64,000 nt of DNA, from the NCBI GenBank assembly GCA_900239685.1, contig OENT01000151.1, positions 121,220 through 185,219 on the forward strand. Reading direction: 5' to 3'. Source of the stretch: Rotaria macrura (taxonomy: Eukaryota; Rotifera; Eurotatoria; Philodinida; Philodinidae). Under the pieces are notes generated by a model. The model saw nothing but the letters and a program-made list of their open reading frames with translations, searched no databases and was not told where the DNA came from. Both the position numbers and the translations under genes were made by a program. Positions 52,738-63,945 of this stretch are shown piece after piece; position 1 is the first letter of the stretch; each line of letters opens with the position of its first letter.

Positions 52738-53968
52738 ACCTAGGTCGAAGGTGTACTGCGGGAACCTGCAGGATCCAGTGTTATTCCCACGATTTTTGGA
52801 AGCGGGTTTCCGAAATCAGTTCCGGCTTACTTCCCACCAATTCCTGGCATCGGAACGTATCCATGGATACGGTTCCCGTTTCCTACACGGGTTCCGTCGA
52901 CGGAAAAGACCTTTTCCAAGCCCGGACCGCATACGGTCCAGATCCGACCGTTTCCAGAACAGATACCGGTAACGGATAAAACAATTTTCTCATTGGGCAT
53001 AGGACACTGCGCAGATCTGTCCGTATCCGCTAAGCTCACGAAAACTCATCTGCCCGTTCCCAAACAGCGCTAAATACTCCGATTTACTAAGCAAAGCTTT
53101 CCGTATTTGGAAGCCAACTTTTGGCTTACTTTTTAAGAAGCCTCGGACAACACCGGAAGATTCCATGGGAACAAATAACATTCAAGTCAAACACTATACA
53201 TTTTTCTCCAAAAATGATTTTGTCGCAAAATTGGGTATTTTAGGTCGGAAGACCTAAAAATCCGATTTCTAGACATTGGCAAACCGAGAACGCTTTGTTT
53301 AAGGACAGCACACATGTTAAACACAAGCGTTTTGAGGCTTTGCTGAGTCTTCAATAAAGCTAATTGACGCTTCAAAGGGCTCAAAATGACCTACGATTTA
53401 TAAATTTTTATGAAAGAGACTTGAAATGCACACGAATGCACTGAAAACAATAACACTCTTACTAACGCATTTAAAATTTTCCCGCAAATCCATAAAAGTT
53501 TGATAACGTATCCATTTGATCTACACAGCCCTTAAACTGAAGTAATTAGAAGTAAAATACCTTAACGGTATTTTTTCGTAAAATACTGATTTCAGTATCT
53601 ATAGGAAAGATATAAATGAGAATTTTATATTTAATTTGTTTTTTTTTTCTAGCGGAGGCCTTCTTTTTCAAGCAAAAATAATCTTCTAAAATCTGGTCAG
53701 AAGACGGTCGATTCTGACAGTTTTCCGTTGCTTCTTTATCGGAATATCGTTTTTTCCGGTTGGATCCGGTCGGAAATTGCCATAGTTCCCGTAGGTTTCT
53801 GGATGACCGAGTCATTTCCATGACATTTTCGGTTTTTGGAAGTGGCCGGAATACTGCTTACATGTTCCAGTGGTTCTTCCGGCCGGAGATACACCGGAAC
53901 CGGCAGGAAGAAGCCGGAAAATATTCCGTTTCCAACGGGATCTGGTTTCCGGAACGAACGACCTGGGT
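52738..53968. mobile_element. GC-rich non-autonomous TIR element
   Basis: Ends are inverted repeats ACCTAGGTCG (left) and ACCCAGGTCG (right, reversed), flanked on both sides by ATAT. The interior is clearly more GC-rich than its surroundings and full of TTCCGGA/TCCGGAA-like motifs near both ends, giving palindromic subterminal regions. No intact coding frame. Superfamily not assigned. Confidence 0.6.
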
Positions 53969-54088
53969 ATATATAAATAGTGTTATCTCTTGGCAGAAAA
54001 AACTATGCACAGTGTTTTAATGTATATCTTATGCGTTTCGTGATCATAAACAGAACTCATTAGAAACATGTCGTATTGAAGTGATTAA

Positions 54089-54310
54089 ATGAAAACGAAA
54101 CTCTTCTTTTTAACATATAGTGTTTTATTTATGCCGTTAATGGTTCACAGTAAGATACACATTTAAAAACAATCGAAAAAAAAGAAAAAAGAAAAGAAGA
54201 TCGTACACAAGTATAAACACATCGTTTTGGTTCATTTAACAGTACATACCTCCCGTGGCATTCGAAAAGCAAATAAAGATAAGGAAAGACAGCAGAACAA
54301 ATATATATGA
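54089..54310 (+). CDS. Candidate small secreted cationic peptide (42 aa)
   Basis: Two exons, 54089-54149 and 54243-54310, with a 93-bp intron (A|GTAAGATA .. CATTTAACAG) and matching phase 1. Exon 1 is a signal-like peptide, MKTKLFFLTYSVLFMPLMVH. Exon 2 is strongly basic: TSRGIRKANKDKERQQNKYI. The stop lies three bases before the next repeat element. Such short models arise by chance, so support is limited to signal peptide, splice sites and composition. No family recognised. Confidence 0.3.
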
Positions 54311-54668
54311 GTAACCCAGGTGAATGAATCCCATACCGAATCCGATCAGATCCTACGATCCGATGAAATCTTATGGGAATCCGGGTTGTGGAAACAGTAA
54401 CGGATCCGACGGAAGAAACCTATTTTCTTATTTGAGTACGAATTAGCATCTAAACCCAACAGTATAGGCCTCTCTGATCACACGATGAAATCCAATCGGA
54501 TTCCGATAGTAGGATTCGATAAAATCCAACACTAGGGATCCGAATCAGGAATCGCAACCAGGAATCCGATGGGATTTCGTCGGATAAGAGAAACTCCGAT
54601 AGAAACATGGTCGGATGCCTGTCGGATCCGATCGGATCCAATGGTCGGAATGATTCTCCTGGGGTGTA
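54311..54668. mobile_element. Short GC-rich TIR element, likely related to the 52.7 kb one
   Basis: Imperfect inverted ends ACCCAGGTGAATGAATCCC and ACCCCAGGAGAATCATTCC (reversed), with GTA on both flanks. The interior contains many GGATCCGAT/ATCGGATTCC motifs in both orientations. The ACC(C)AGG tip is shared with the 52738-53968 element. No coding capacity. Confidence 0.55.
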
Positions 54669-55572
54669 TCAAGTTTAATACGTAGTTACAATTTGAAAAT
54701 AAAAGAAAGCACATCTTTTAATGTCTGAGCTGAAATATGTTAGAAGCATGTTACGAAAATTGATAGTAAATTAGTCATCTGTATTATTGACCGATTTTTT
54801 CACTCATGAACGTGGAGAAATTAAAAGTTTTGGCATATCAATTTTTTTGAAAACTTCCAAGAAGATCATGAAAGCTACATGATTCATTTAAAATCACGAT
54901 AGCCGCATAAGTAAAACATAATAGTAAATAATCATTCATGATATACTGAATCGGTGTATCACCAAGCTTTCTATGCTGAAATTCATTCTAGTCGAAACTG
55001 TGATCTATATCTCTGATATCTTCTACATTTCACACTTCTCCAGGGTATCATAAAAACAACTTGTTGATATGATTCAACTCACTGTTGAAGGCACATGTAA
55101 CTTTAATGTCGTTCTATAGTTGTCTCTTTCGCTGGAAGAATGCAGATGATGATAATATACGTGCCAAAGCCTTCTATGTAACATTCTTACAAGGGGACCC
55201 CCCTCCCCCCAAAAAAGAGACACAGCGAAGAGGAGAGAAAAGGATACTGCCAGCGTAGTGCATCACTTGAGGAGACACCCTTGGTCTCTATTCACTGCAG
55301 CCTCACTAAGAGAGACGAGGTTGATGTTATATCCGATATTAAGTTGCATTTAACGTTGTGTATATGGTTCTTCTTTTTTGTTAAACGCCTTTATTCTTTC
55401 TTATCTCCATCACTATCACAGAGTCACTGAATTCTTAGAATCAAAAGTGTATATATATATAATACTATTACACGATACTAAATGCGCAAATTCTTTAATC
55501 TCGAGATCACGACACAATCGTTTTCAGACTTTTTGAAAGAACAAAAACTACGATTAACAATAGAGAAGAAAG
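54669..55572. other. Intergenic
   Basis: No gene seen. A C-run (CCCCCCTCCCCCC) lies near 55197-55210. Confidence 0.5.
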
Positions 55573-55924
55573 ATAAGAACTAGGGGTGACACTTTAACTT
55601 GACTTTAAAAATTAAAGTTTAAAGTAGACTTTAAACTTTAAAAGTTAAAGTTAAAGTATAATACTTTAAACATATAATCCGCTTTATCATTTCTATTGGA
55701 AACATTGATTCAAAAACAGAAGATCGTTTATAACGGATATCTAAAGTACGTCTGAATCATGAATAAACTGACACTTTAGTTCCCAACCTTATTTTCTCAG
55801 TACGTCGAAATCAATACGTCCTAATCTAGCACGTTAAAATCAGTAAGTCGTAATCTAGTACGTCGAAATCAATAAAGATGAATCTTTATGACTGTTCAAG
55901 GTTACCTTGTTTCAACCTCATCTG

Positions 55925-56195
55925 GAAAGTTATCAACATCACCAGGAATGCTACCAGTATCACCTAGAACGCTACTAAATGCTCCGTGGATGCTACCAGC
56001 ACTTCCAGGGAGGGTAATATCAGCACCTGGGATGCCACAAGTATTACCTGGGCTTCCTGCAGTAATACCAGGAATGCGATCAGCATACTCTGGAATGCTA
56101 TCAACACCGCAAGAGATGCTGGGAGCATCAGCTAGAATGCTTCCATTACCACCTGTGATGATATCAGCGTCATTTGGGATGGTAGCAGCATCACC
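55925..56195. repeat. 21-bp minisatellite inside the hAT element
   Basis: About 13 degenerate copies of a 21-nt unit like CCAGGAATGCTACCAGTATCA. The unit is a multiple of three, so one plus-strand frame (55888-56199) stays open as a Met/Pro/Ser repeat peptide. I treat that frame as a consequence of the repeat, not a gene. Confidence 0.8.
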
Positions 56196-56922
56196 TTAGT
56201 TACTTGAATCAACACCTGAGAAGGATTTGCATTAGTCTTTCTCATGCTTGACTACACTAGTACACTAAAGTAAGATTGCACCGTGTGCAGGTACATGAGT
56301 TTTGGTCGCGGCTCCCAGGGTCCCTGGCCCATCCCACTCCAGGCACTGAAATAAAGGGTCGGCTAGGTTGCCAACCACTTTTCCTGAGCATGAAAGCGCA
56401 TTAGCAATAGTTATTTGATATCTTTTACTGTCCCACCACATTTAGTTGGAACTGAATTCAAATCGCCAATTGATGTGCATCTCAGATGATGCTTTTAGCG
56501 TAACAAATTAAGTTGAGGTGTATCCTCTTGCATGAGCACAAAAAGACTTATGGGTACAGATTTGGACGTGCGCATACTAGAGTAGTCGAATTCGAGATAC
56601 TAGATTTCGACCTACTAGATTAAGACGTACTGATTTCGACGTACTAGATTACGACGTATTGATTACGACATACTAGATTACGACGTACTAGGTTAGGACG
56701 TATTGATTTGGTCGTGCAAGCTTTTAAGTCGTAGATTATGATGCATTGATTCAGATGTAAACATATAGATGTACAAGTTAGGAAGTATAGATGTATAAAT
56801 ACTAGATTCATACCTATAGAAAGGACGTAAACGTATAGAAATCAGAAAGGTGTGAAGTGTTTTTTCTATGGTTTCCGACCGAAACGATAAACCGGATGGA
56901 CTCACTTTAAAACTTAGCTTAA

Positions 56923-57124
56923 ATAAAAGTAGTGCAAAAATGAAAAATAAGTTTTAGCTCTTTACGTGCGGTTTGATGTGGTTTTTACAGTAACTTTAAA
57001 CTTTAAACTTTGAAAAAGTTAAAGCACTTTAAACTTTAACTGAAGTTTAAAGTTACTGTAAAAGCCACATCAAACCGCACGTAAAGAGCTAAAACTTATT
57101 TTTCATTTTTGCACTACTTTTATT
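56923..57124. repeat. Near-perfect inner palindrome of the hAT element
   Basis: The arm at 56923-57010 (AAATAAAAGTAGTGC .. TTTACGTGCGGTTTGATGTGG) is repeated inverted at about 57035-57124 with very few differences. A short AAAGT-rich centre separates them. It would form a long hairpin in single strands or RNA. Confidence 0.8.
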
Positions 57125-57247
57125 AAAGTTAAAGTTTTAAAGTATTATACTTTAACTTAAACTGTTAAAGTTTAAAGTGTTTTTACTTTAAACTTTAACA
57201 CTTTTTTTAAAGTGTTTTAAAGTTAAAGTGCCATCCCTATTAAGAAC

Positions 57248-59173
57248 CAAAGAAATAGAAAAGGAAAACTGCCCTAATAGAACGAAAAGAAAAGAGAATA
57301 AACTAGTATAACATATCCTGTGACTATTATAACGTGCCATAACACGTTATCATCTTTCCCGAAAACTTTGTAAATGACAGATATGTCAGAGTTGACTTCA
57401 AAATTTATTCTACAGTCAACTAGTTGTCTCTTAAAGGCAACTACCACAGATATATAGATAGATACTCCAGATACATCTATTTTATCTCTTTAACTATGCA
57501 TCTACTATGTCGCCCATATTCACTGGGCAAGTATTTCTCAATTTCAAAAGAAACTGGTGTAGACATCACATGAACACCGGGCAGCCTCCAGATTTATTCT
57601 CCTTTACACATGAAAAGGACATGCTTCTAATATATTTCAGCTCAGACATTAAAAGATGTGCTTTGGTTTATTTTCAAATTGTAACTACGTATATCACCTG
57701 GGACATGAAAAGTCGAGTTAGGCATAGCTCATGAATTTCGCAATGAAATACCGCTATAGGAATGGTTGCCTGTTAAAATGTAGAAGAAAACAAAAGTTGC
57801 CGTCAGAATTAGAGACTAAAAGTGACTGAAAAATCAGAATTAGAGACAAAAACTGTCACCGTCAGCATTAGGGACAGTTTTTTTCCATGACCCTAGGGTG
57901 TCTTCATTTCAAGGTCTCTATGTTCATAAATGAACACACAATTGTCTTGAACCCTTAGATAATGATAGAGCTTGATTCGCTCTACAAAAATGCTTCCGAC
58001 ACCTTTCCTCTATTTCGCAGCAAAAACATGAAGAAAAACGTTTTTTTCCCTAAAATTGAGTTTTTGTATGTAATTTATTAGAAGCGTCAGAATTGAGGAA
58101 ACTTCACTGCTGGACGTCAGGATTAGAGAACTACTACCTATTTCTGTCTGGTGAAGTCACTTTTCGTAGATGGATAATACCACTATAAAAACATGAGAAA
58201 TGCAGGATTAATAGTATATCATTTGAAAGAGTAGACTCCAGAGATTACCTAAATATAAAAATATTTTCGATCGAACTCATTATAGCCTCACACTAGTTGA
58301 AAGAAGATTTGTCAAAAATTTTCCGACAGAATTAGTGAGAAGTGCTGTAACAAAAATAGCATATCAAAAGCATTAAAATCAGGGCACCTTAAAGTATCAT
58401 AGAGACAGTATCACTATGCAAGGCTTGCGTGAAGCAACAATAGAGACTGAGAGATTTTCTTTTTTTCTCATCCTCTCATACGCTCTGATGCCTTGTTCAT
58501 AATTAACAGATTATGTGATCATTGAGGATGAATGATCAGATATATATTTAATTGATTTATGAATCAATTAAGCTTGATCTCCACATATAAATGAGGATAG
58601 TTTTGATCCAATTATATTGCACTGTACCATGTGTACGTCTTATTTCAGGAGAAATGATTCTTCTCCGTGGGTATAAATGTCAATGATTTCCCATATAAAA
58701 TCATTCGAATACATTGTAATTCCGTTTTGCTTTTTCTATTTTAGATTCAACTCAACGACGCAACTCCAAAACATCTAATACCGAGCAAAACAATATAAAA
58801 TAACAACAAACATAGGCATTCGTTTCACATATTCTTTTTTTCTTTTCATCTTCAATCAATGAAAAATCTAGTTCATTCGATTGATCGCGTCATGCTTATC
58901 TCTTATTGGCAATATCGTGACACGGACAGCACACGATCGGGTCCTACTAGATAAAGGATGCATTCTACGTTCGACGAGGGTGTAAATGAATTGATCTCTG
59001 CCCGTGCCTGTATGGGCTTAGTATGCTCGCCTATGCTCTACCAGGATGTTTCTGACTGCGCTCGTGCGAGTACAAGATAAATTAGAAGCTTAAATCATTT
59101 TTCATTGAATTCGTTATTTCAAAGGAGAAATTATAGCATTACAATGAAATTTTTCAATCACCGGAGATGGAAT
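57248..59173. other. Intergenic with short dispersed repeat
   Basis: Variants of GTCAGAATTAGAGAC recur near 57801, 57833, 57862, 58085 and 58115. No coding sequence recognised. Confidence 0.5.
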
Positions 59174-59566
59174 TCATTCGAGATCAAAGCATTGGGCACG
59201 GTGATTATTGCTATTGGCGGCATTGAGATTATCATGAAGATCAAATGATAAACCTATCAGATATTTTAATTTATTCGCCTCGTCTTCTTCTCCATTTCCA
59301 TCAATTATGACACTTCCCTGTTCGGCTCCACTCAGCCAACATATGATTCGATGACTGCTAGCATCAGCCACGTAGATAGTCCCTGATCGATCAACAACGA
59401 CTCCTAGAAGGAAATCCAAATATGCAAGACATTGTCCGGTTCTTTGACCGCCGATGATAAACAACGCCTTGCTGTCCCACTTTTCTATTTCATCACATGA
59501 TTATTTCTAGTTTCAAACACATAAACTGAATGCTCTTGATCGACGTAAACGTATCAACGGTTATAC
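59174..59566 (-). pseudogene. NHL-repeat protein fragment, frameshifted
   Basis: The minus strand reads VYVDQEHSVYVFETRNNHVMK, then TAG where a Trp (TGG) is usual. A frameshift follows, then LFIIGGQRTGQ, GVVVDRSGTIYVADASSHRI, LIGLSFDLHDNLNAANSNNHR and QCFDLE. These are three successive NHL beta-propeller blades of the kind abundant in bdelloid genomes (IYVAD..NHRI motif). With a stop, a frameshift and no upstream part it is a decayed fragment. The last blade has NAANSN where YVAD-like text is usual. Confidence 0.8.
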
Positions 59567-59735
59567 AGTTTATTATTGATTTTTTCTTCTCCATAACAGT
59601 TGCAACTACTTTTTCTTGAGCGCCACCTCTTTGAGATCATCTTAATTTATGCTTTTGACTATCAACGAAATTGGGTGCTCCTTTTTTCGTTTATAGTCAA
59701 ATCAATCCAATCAATATTTGAACTCAGCGTTTCAC

Positions 59736-61216
59736 CCAAGAGGGAAACAACTGACTTTATGACTTAAATGATATCCATGTAAAGATTTTTTGAGTGAAAA
59801 TGCGTCTGAGGCGCGTTTCGTTTGCGTCGAAATCGCAGCAATCCAACGCGTAGAGACGCAGCTCAGATGAAACATTTCTTGTGTTCTGACTCGGATCTAT
59901 ATTAGCCCTCGTTTATACGGGATTGATGAGAAGATCGCTACCAGACGTGCTCCAGCCTAAAGGCGCATCTGGACGCGACTTCCTTAATATTTTAAATTTC
60001 AAAAATGTATTTCAATCCGTCTCAGGTTTGATCTGAGCCGTTATCGATATTGCCTGTCGATAGTCTTTACCTAACCAGAGGTCAACGGAAACTTTAAATT
60101 TTAATGTTTCTAAAATGGTAGAAGTGAGATTAGAACAAATGAACTAGCGATTAGAAAGCAAGTGTACATACCATTGAATCACATGTGATCACATAAATTA
60201 CAGAACGAAACGTAATCTGTATATGTATTATCGTCTATTAACAACATTTACAGATGTATGCGTCAGTGAAATGCTCGGCATATATAAAATTAGAATTATT
60301 GCTTTAAACATAAATGCATTAAGTTATCCGAAAAAATTAGATTATATAAAATTAATTACACAATTTAAAAAATGTCTAATTATAACGGTTATTGTTTTAG
60401 AGAAATATTTTTTACTATTTTTTACGAAAGTTGATCTTATATCAAAAATTTTCAAAAACTGGTCTCTTGATTTCTTTTATCATTTTTCGATTGTTGACTA
60501 CAGATGTTTTAGAATCGATGTACTTGCTTTCTTCTATTTAAAACTCACTTATAATATTTCAGGAGAAAAAACAATTTCAAAATCGTTGAACCTTCGACGT
60601 TATTCAGACTAAATTAACTTTCTAGAAAATCTGGAGAACTATTTTTCGGGGGATGGAAAAACGTGGAAATATTTTTGTATTAACAAGGTTCTGAATTGAG
60701 TCTGGTATATATCGTAACTGGAAGGGCATCGAATGCGTCTGAGCGTGATTCATGCTCGACATCTTTTTGTGTTCGAATGCGTTGCAACTGAAGCCGCGTC
60801 TAGACGCAAGAAATGTTTCACTGGAGACGCATTTTCAAATAAAATCGCGCTCAGACGCGGCGCTCCACAATGGATTCAGCGAGACGCAAAAATAGAAAAA
60901 TCGCAACTAGACGCGCTTCTAACTAAAATCGCGTTCAGACGCAACAAATGTTTCACTGGAGACGCGATTCCAAAATAAAACGCTTGAACATGCGTTTCCA
61001 GTCCAAGTTCACCCACGTTCAGACGCAGATCGTGCAAAGACGCGTCCAGACGCATTTTTTATTTACTTTTCAGCGCGTGTGGATACGTTTCACTTAAAGA
61101 ACGCATTTACACGCACGATTCCTGCGTCTTGTGTTTACATGGGGATCTAAATGATTTAAATGCTTTACGTGATCTAAATGACTTAAAGTCATAAAAGTCA
61201 GTTATTTCCCCCTTGG
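59736..61216. mobile_element. TIR element with many CAGACGC subterminal motifs
   Basis: Inverted ends of about 35 nt: left CCAAGAGGGAAACAACTGAC followed by TTTATGACTT; right, reversed, CCAAGGGGGAAATAACTGAC followed by TTTTATGACTT. Flanks are TTTCAC and TTTCTC. Both ends continue into a shared CCATGTAAA, then clusters of GACGC/GCGTC in both orientations, densest at 60735-61130. No transposase frame. Open frames inside (60223-60612, 60733-60978) are AT-rich or repeat-derived. Confidence 0.7.
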
Positions 61217-62394
61217 TTTCTCCTCATCTACTTCCTTGAAGAGGCCGTTGAACAATTTTTCACTTATCATTCTCAGAGATTATGAGACCATATGTCTCTA
61301 TGTCGACAATGAAATCAACAGGATCATTCTATTGACGATCTCCGTCTCCAATTCCGTTGCCCGCATTTCAACTCGACAATCTGACGATTGCTCGAATCAA
61401 CGATCTACGCAGTTTCTTCCTCATCAACGAACACACCGAATCATTAATGGCGTTCATTAGTTCAATCAACATAGCCATTTCTGCCAGCCACAGCGACATC
61501 CATTTCAAACCATTTCCCACCGATAGGGCGATCGAAATCCCACTCACACCCACACCCTTATCGTGTATCCAGGATAAGAACCGTTAAAGGTTTCGTAGAA
61601 CCGAAGACTCGTTTTTCAAGCCTTTGGAGGTAGTTGGATCCTTTTTCAAATCAATCGAACTTTTTTGGAGGTTTTGGTAAAAGATCGATTCTTTTTAGAG
61701 TGCACTGAAGACTACTTTGGGGATGCAAGCTAAGAAAAGAACTTGAAAGGTACTTGTGTTAAGTTATATGAAATAAAGTCAAAAATCGATGCTCAATGAC
61801 TCTGATCAGATTCAAAGAGAAGAGCTGTCATGTCCAATAATGGAGCTGGGGCTATCTAGCGAATATTTGGACAAGAAATAAAATGTTCCATCACAGTGTT
61901 CAATGAGAGTATCTATAATCAACTGCAGGGAAGACATTAAATAGAATATGAATAACTTGGACTTTTCCAGATACTAAGAGACGAGTAAAATACTTTTGTA
62001 AATATGCCAGCGTATGTTTGGAGAGACTTGGAGGGTGTGAAAGGGAATATGGATGAAGAAACGTTATCCAAACTGGCATTCGAATATACCTGAGAAAAAA
62101 TCTTCAAGCATGGTTTGGAATGATCATTGTAGGATTGCTTGCTATCAAAAATGGTCATATATTTACATGATCACGCACCTTCTCTCGCCTTTGAATGTAT
62201 GTATAATGGAATACTTTCGTTCAAGTTCTCGATCAAAGCTTTATTTTTGCACGCCCGCTTTCAGCCACTGTTTATTTAATGCATGAGTCAAGACAAAAAT
62301 ACGACACAGATTAGAAGAAATGTTAGTAGCACTAACTAGAAGTTAGACATAGTAAATACAAGAGAAAAAGCAACTGAAGACAGAAACCGAGATA
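61217..62394. other. Intergenic with unrecognised open frame
   Basis: A 76-codon plus-strand frame (61357-61587) sits in a GC-richer patch (61300-61560), and the preceding frame switches near 61350. This could be a decayed coding fragment. I do not recognise it. Nothing else supported. Confidence 0.4.
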
Positions 62395-63945
62395 TTAACA
62401 AGTCTGTAAAAAGATCTTCAAATTGTCTGAACCCTTATTGGCGGTAGCAAAGTCCATCTTTCCATCATTGTTAAAATCTCCAACAGATACTGAGATTGGA
62501 AAAGTTCCATAACCGATCGAAAAAACCTTTATATCTGAGAATGAGCCATTACCATATCCAATCAATACCCCTACAGTGTTCACTCCCTGATTCGCGACAA
62601 CAATGTCCAATAAATTGTCATTATTAAAATCTCCAACAGCTATGGAATAAGGCTGCGATCCGGAACCAGTCGGAAACGTATTTTGCTTTGAAAACAAACC
62701 GTTACCCCATCCAAGAAATACACCAATATTCTCACTGTCATGATAACCAACCACGATGTCAAGTACAGTATCATTATTGAAATCACCCACAGCAATAGAC
62801 CATGGAGAAAAATCAGTTGAATATACTACTTGATTTGCGAAAGAACCATTGCCATATCCCAGAAAAATGCAGATATTTTTACTGCTCGAATCCGCAATCG
62901 CAACATCCTTTTGACCGTCGTTGTTAAAATCTGCGATGGTTAATGACCTTGGTCGAGATCCATTACCAGTTAGCAAGCTAATTTCGTTGCGAAAACTTTC
63001 TTGGGGATATCCTAAATTCACACTCACGCTCATTCCATTAGCAGCAGTAACGACAAAATCCAGTCTGCTGTCGTTGTTAAAATCACCAACAACTACAGAC
63101 CCAGGACTGATACCTCTTGAATATATCATTTGCTCTACAAAAATGCCATTACCATATCCCGAAAGGACACTCACAGTGTTGTCATTCCAGTTCGCGACAA
63201 CGATATCTAATGCGGTGTCGTTATTAACATCGCCAACAGCAACGCCGTATGGCCCAGAGCCAGTTGAGAATGTCCTTTGATTTGCAAAAGAGCCATTGCC
63301 ATATCCAAGAAGAGCACTTACAGTGTTGTTCATATGATTAGAAACGACGATATCCAGTTGATTATCGCCATCGAAATCACCAACAGCTACGGCATACGGA
63401 TAAGCACCAGTTGAACATGTCCTTTGATTTGCAAAAGAGCCATTACCAAATCCAAGAAGAACGCTTACACTGTTGTCATTCGAGTTAGAAACGACGATAT
63501 CCAAACAGGCATCGTTATTAAAATCCCCAACAGCTACATCGTGTGATTGAGAGCCAGTGGAGAATGTCATTTGGTTTGCAAAAGAACCATCACCATATCC
63601 GAGGCGCACACTTACGTTGTTGTCATCCCGATTCGTGATGACAATATCTAATGTGGTGTCGTTATTAAAATCACCAACAGCAACACCAAACGGACCTCTT
63701 CCAGTTGAATATGTCATTTGATTCGCAAAAGAACCATTACCATATCCAAGTAGTACACTCACAGTGTTGTCATGTTGATTAGAAACGACGATATCCAGTA
63801 GAGTGTCGTTATTAAAATCACCAACAGCTAACCCCCATGGAGCAGAACCAGTTGAAAATAGCATTTGATTTGCTAAAGATCCATTACCGTAACCAAGAAG
63901 GACACTTATCGTATTGTCCACACTATTAGCAACTACGATATCCAT
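62395..63945 (-). CDS. FG-GAP/VCBS-repeat protein, probably 5'-partial
   Basis: 516 codons, no intron, about nine repeats of 55-57 aa following the pattern DIVVxNxxDNTVSVLLGYGNGSFANQ plus VAVGDFNNDTxLD. Each carries a D-x-N-N-D-x-x-x-D calcium-binding motif as in integrin FG-GAP or VCBS propellers. The first Met falls inside a repeat (the D of LDIVV follows it directly) and a TGA lies 10 codons upstream. The true 5' part is therefore likely an upstream exon beyond 64000, spliced in at about 63950, or the gene is truncated. Repeats give a seven- or more-bladed beta-propeller, probably extracellular. No membrane segment at the C terminus (LKIFLQTC). Several repeats are nearly identical, suggesting recent internal amplification. 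Confidence 0.85.
   Translation of the reverse strand: MDIVVANSVDNTISVLLGYGNGSLANQMLFSTGSAPWGLAVGDFNNDTLLDIVVSNQHDNTVSVLLGYGNGSFANQMTYSTGRGPFGVAVGDFNNDTTLDIVITNRDDNNVSVRLGYGDGSFANQMTFSTGSQSHDVAVGDFNNDACLDIVVSNSNDNSVSVLLGFGNGSFANQRTCSTGAYPYAVAVGDFDGDNQLDIVVSNHMNNTVSALLGYGNGSFANQRTFSTGSGPYGVAVGDVNNDTALDIVVANWNDNTVSVLSGYGNGIFVEQMIYSRGISPGSVVVGDFNNDSRLDFVVTAANGMSVSVNLGYPQESFRNEISLLTGNGSRPRSLTIADFNNDGQKDVAIADSSSKNICIFLGYGNGSFANQVVYSTDFSPWSIAVGDFNNDTVLDIVVGYHDSENIGVFLGWGNGLFSKQNTFPTGSGSQPYSIAVGDFNNDNLLDIVVANQGVNTVGVLIGYGNGSFSDIKVFSIGYGTFPISVSVGDFNNDGKMDFATANKGSDNLKIFLQTC

Larger units (their letters stand above)
55573..57247. mobile_element. Non-autonomous hAT-type transposon, about 1.66 kb
   Basis: Terminal repeats TAGGGGTGACACTTTAACTT (left, 55581) and TAGGGATGGCACTTTAACTT (right, reversed, ending 57239) match the TAGGG-type ends of hAT elements. 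Flanking 8-mers ATAAGAAC (55573-55580) and TTAAGAAC (57240-57247) agree at 7 of 8 positions, the hAT duplication length. Subterminal AAAGTTTAAAGT motifs are dense at both ends. Further in, TACGTCG..CTAGTACGTCG repeats at 55796-55880 recur inverted at 56570-56710. No transposase frame. Confidence 0.8.

Noticed and set aside
55888..56199. 103-codon Met/Pro-rich open frame
   Set aside because: Explained by the 21-bp minisatellite, whose unit length is a multiple of three.
60223..60612. 129-codon AT-rich frame
   Set aside because: Inside the TIR element, hydrophobic AT-driven composition, no recognisable motif.
60733..60978. 81-codon frame with repeated RRKCFTGDA text
   Set aside because: Produced by GACGC-type repeats of the transposable element.
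62921..63280. 119-codon plus-strand frame opposite the FG-GAP gene
   Set aside because: Antisense shadow of the repeats.
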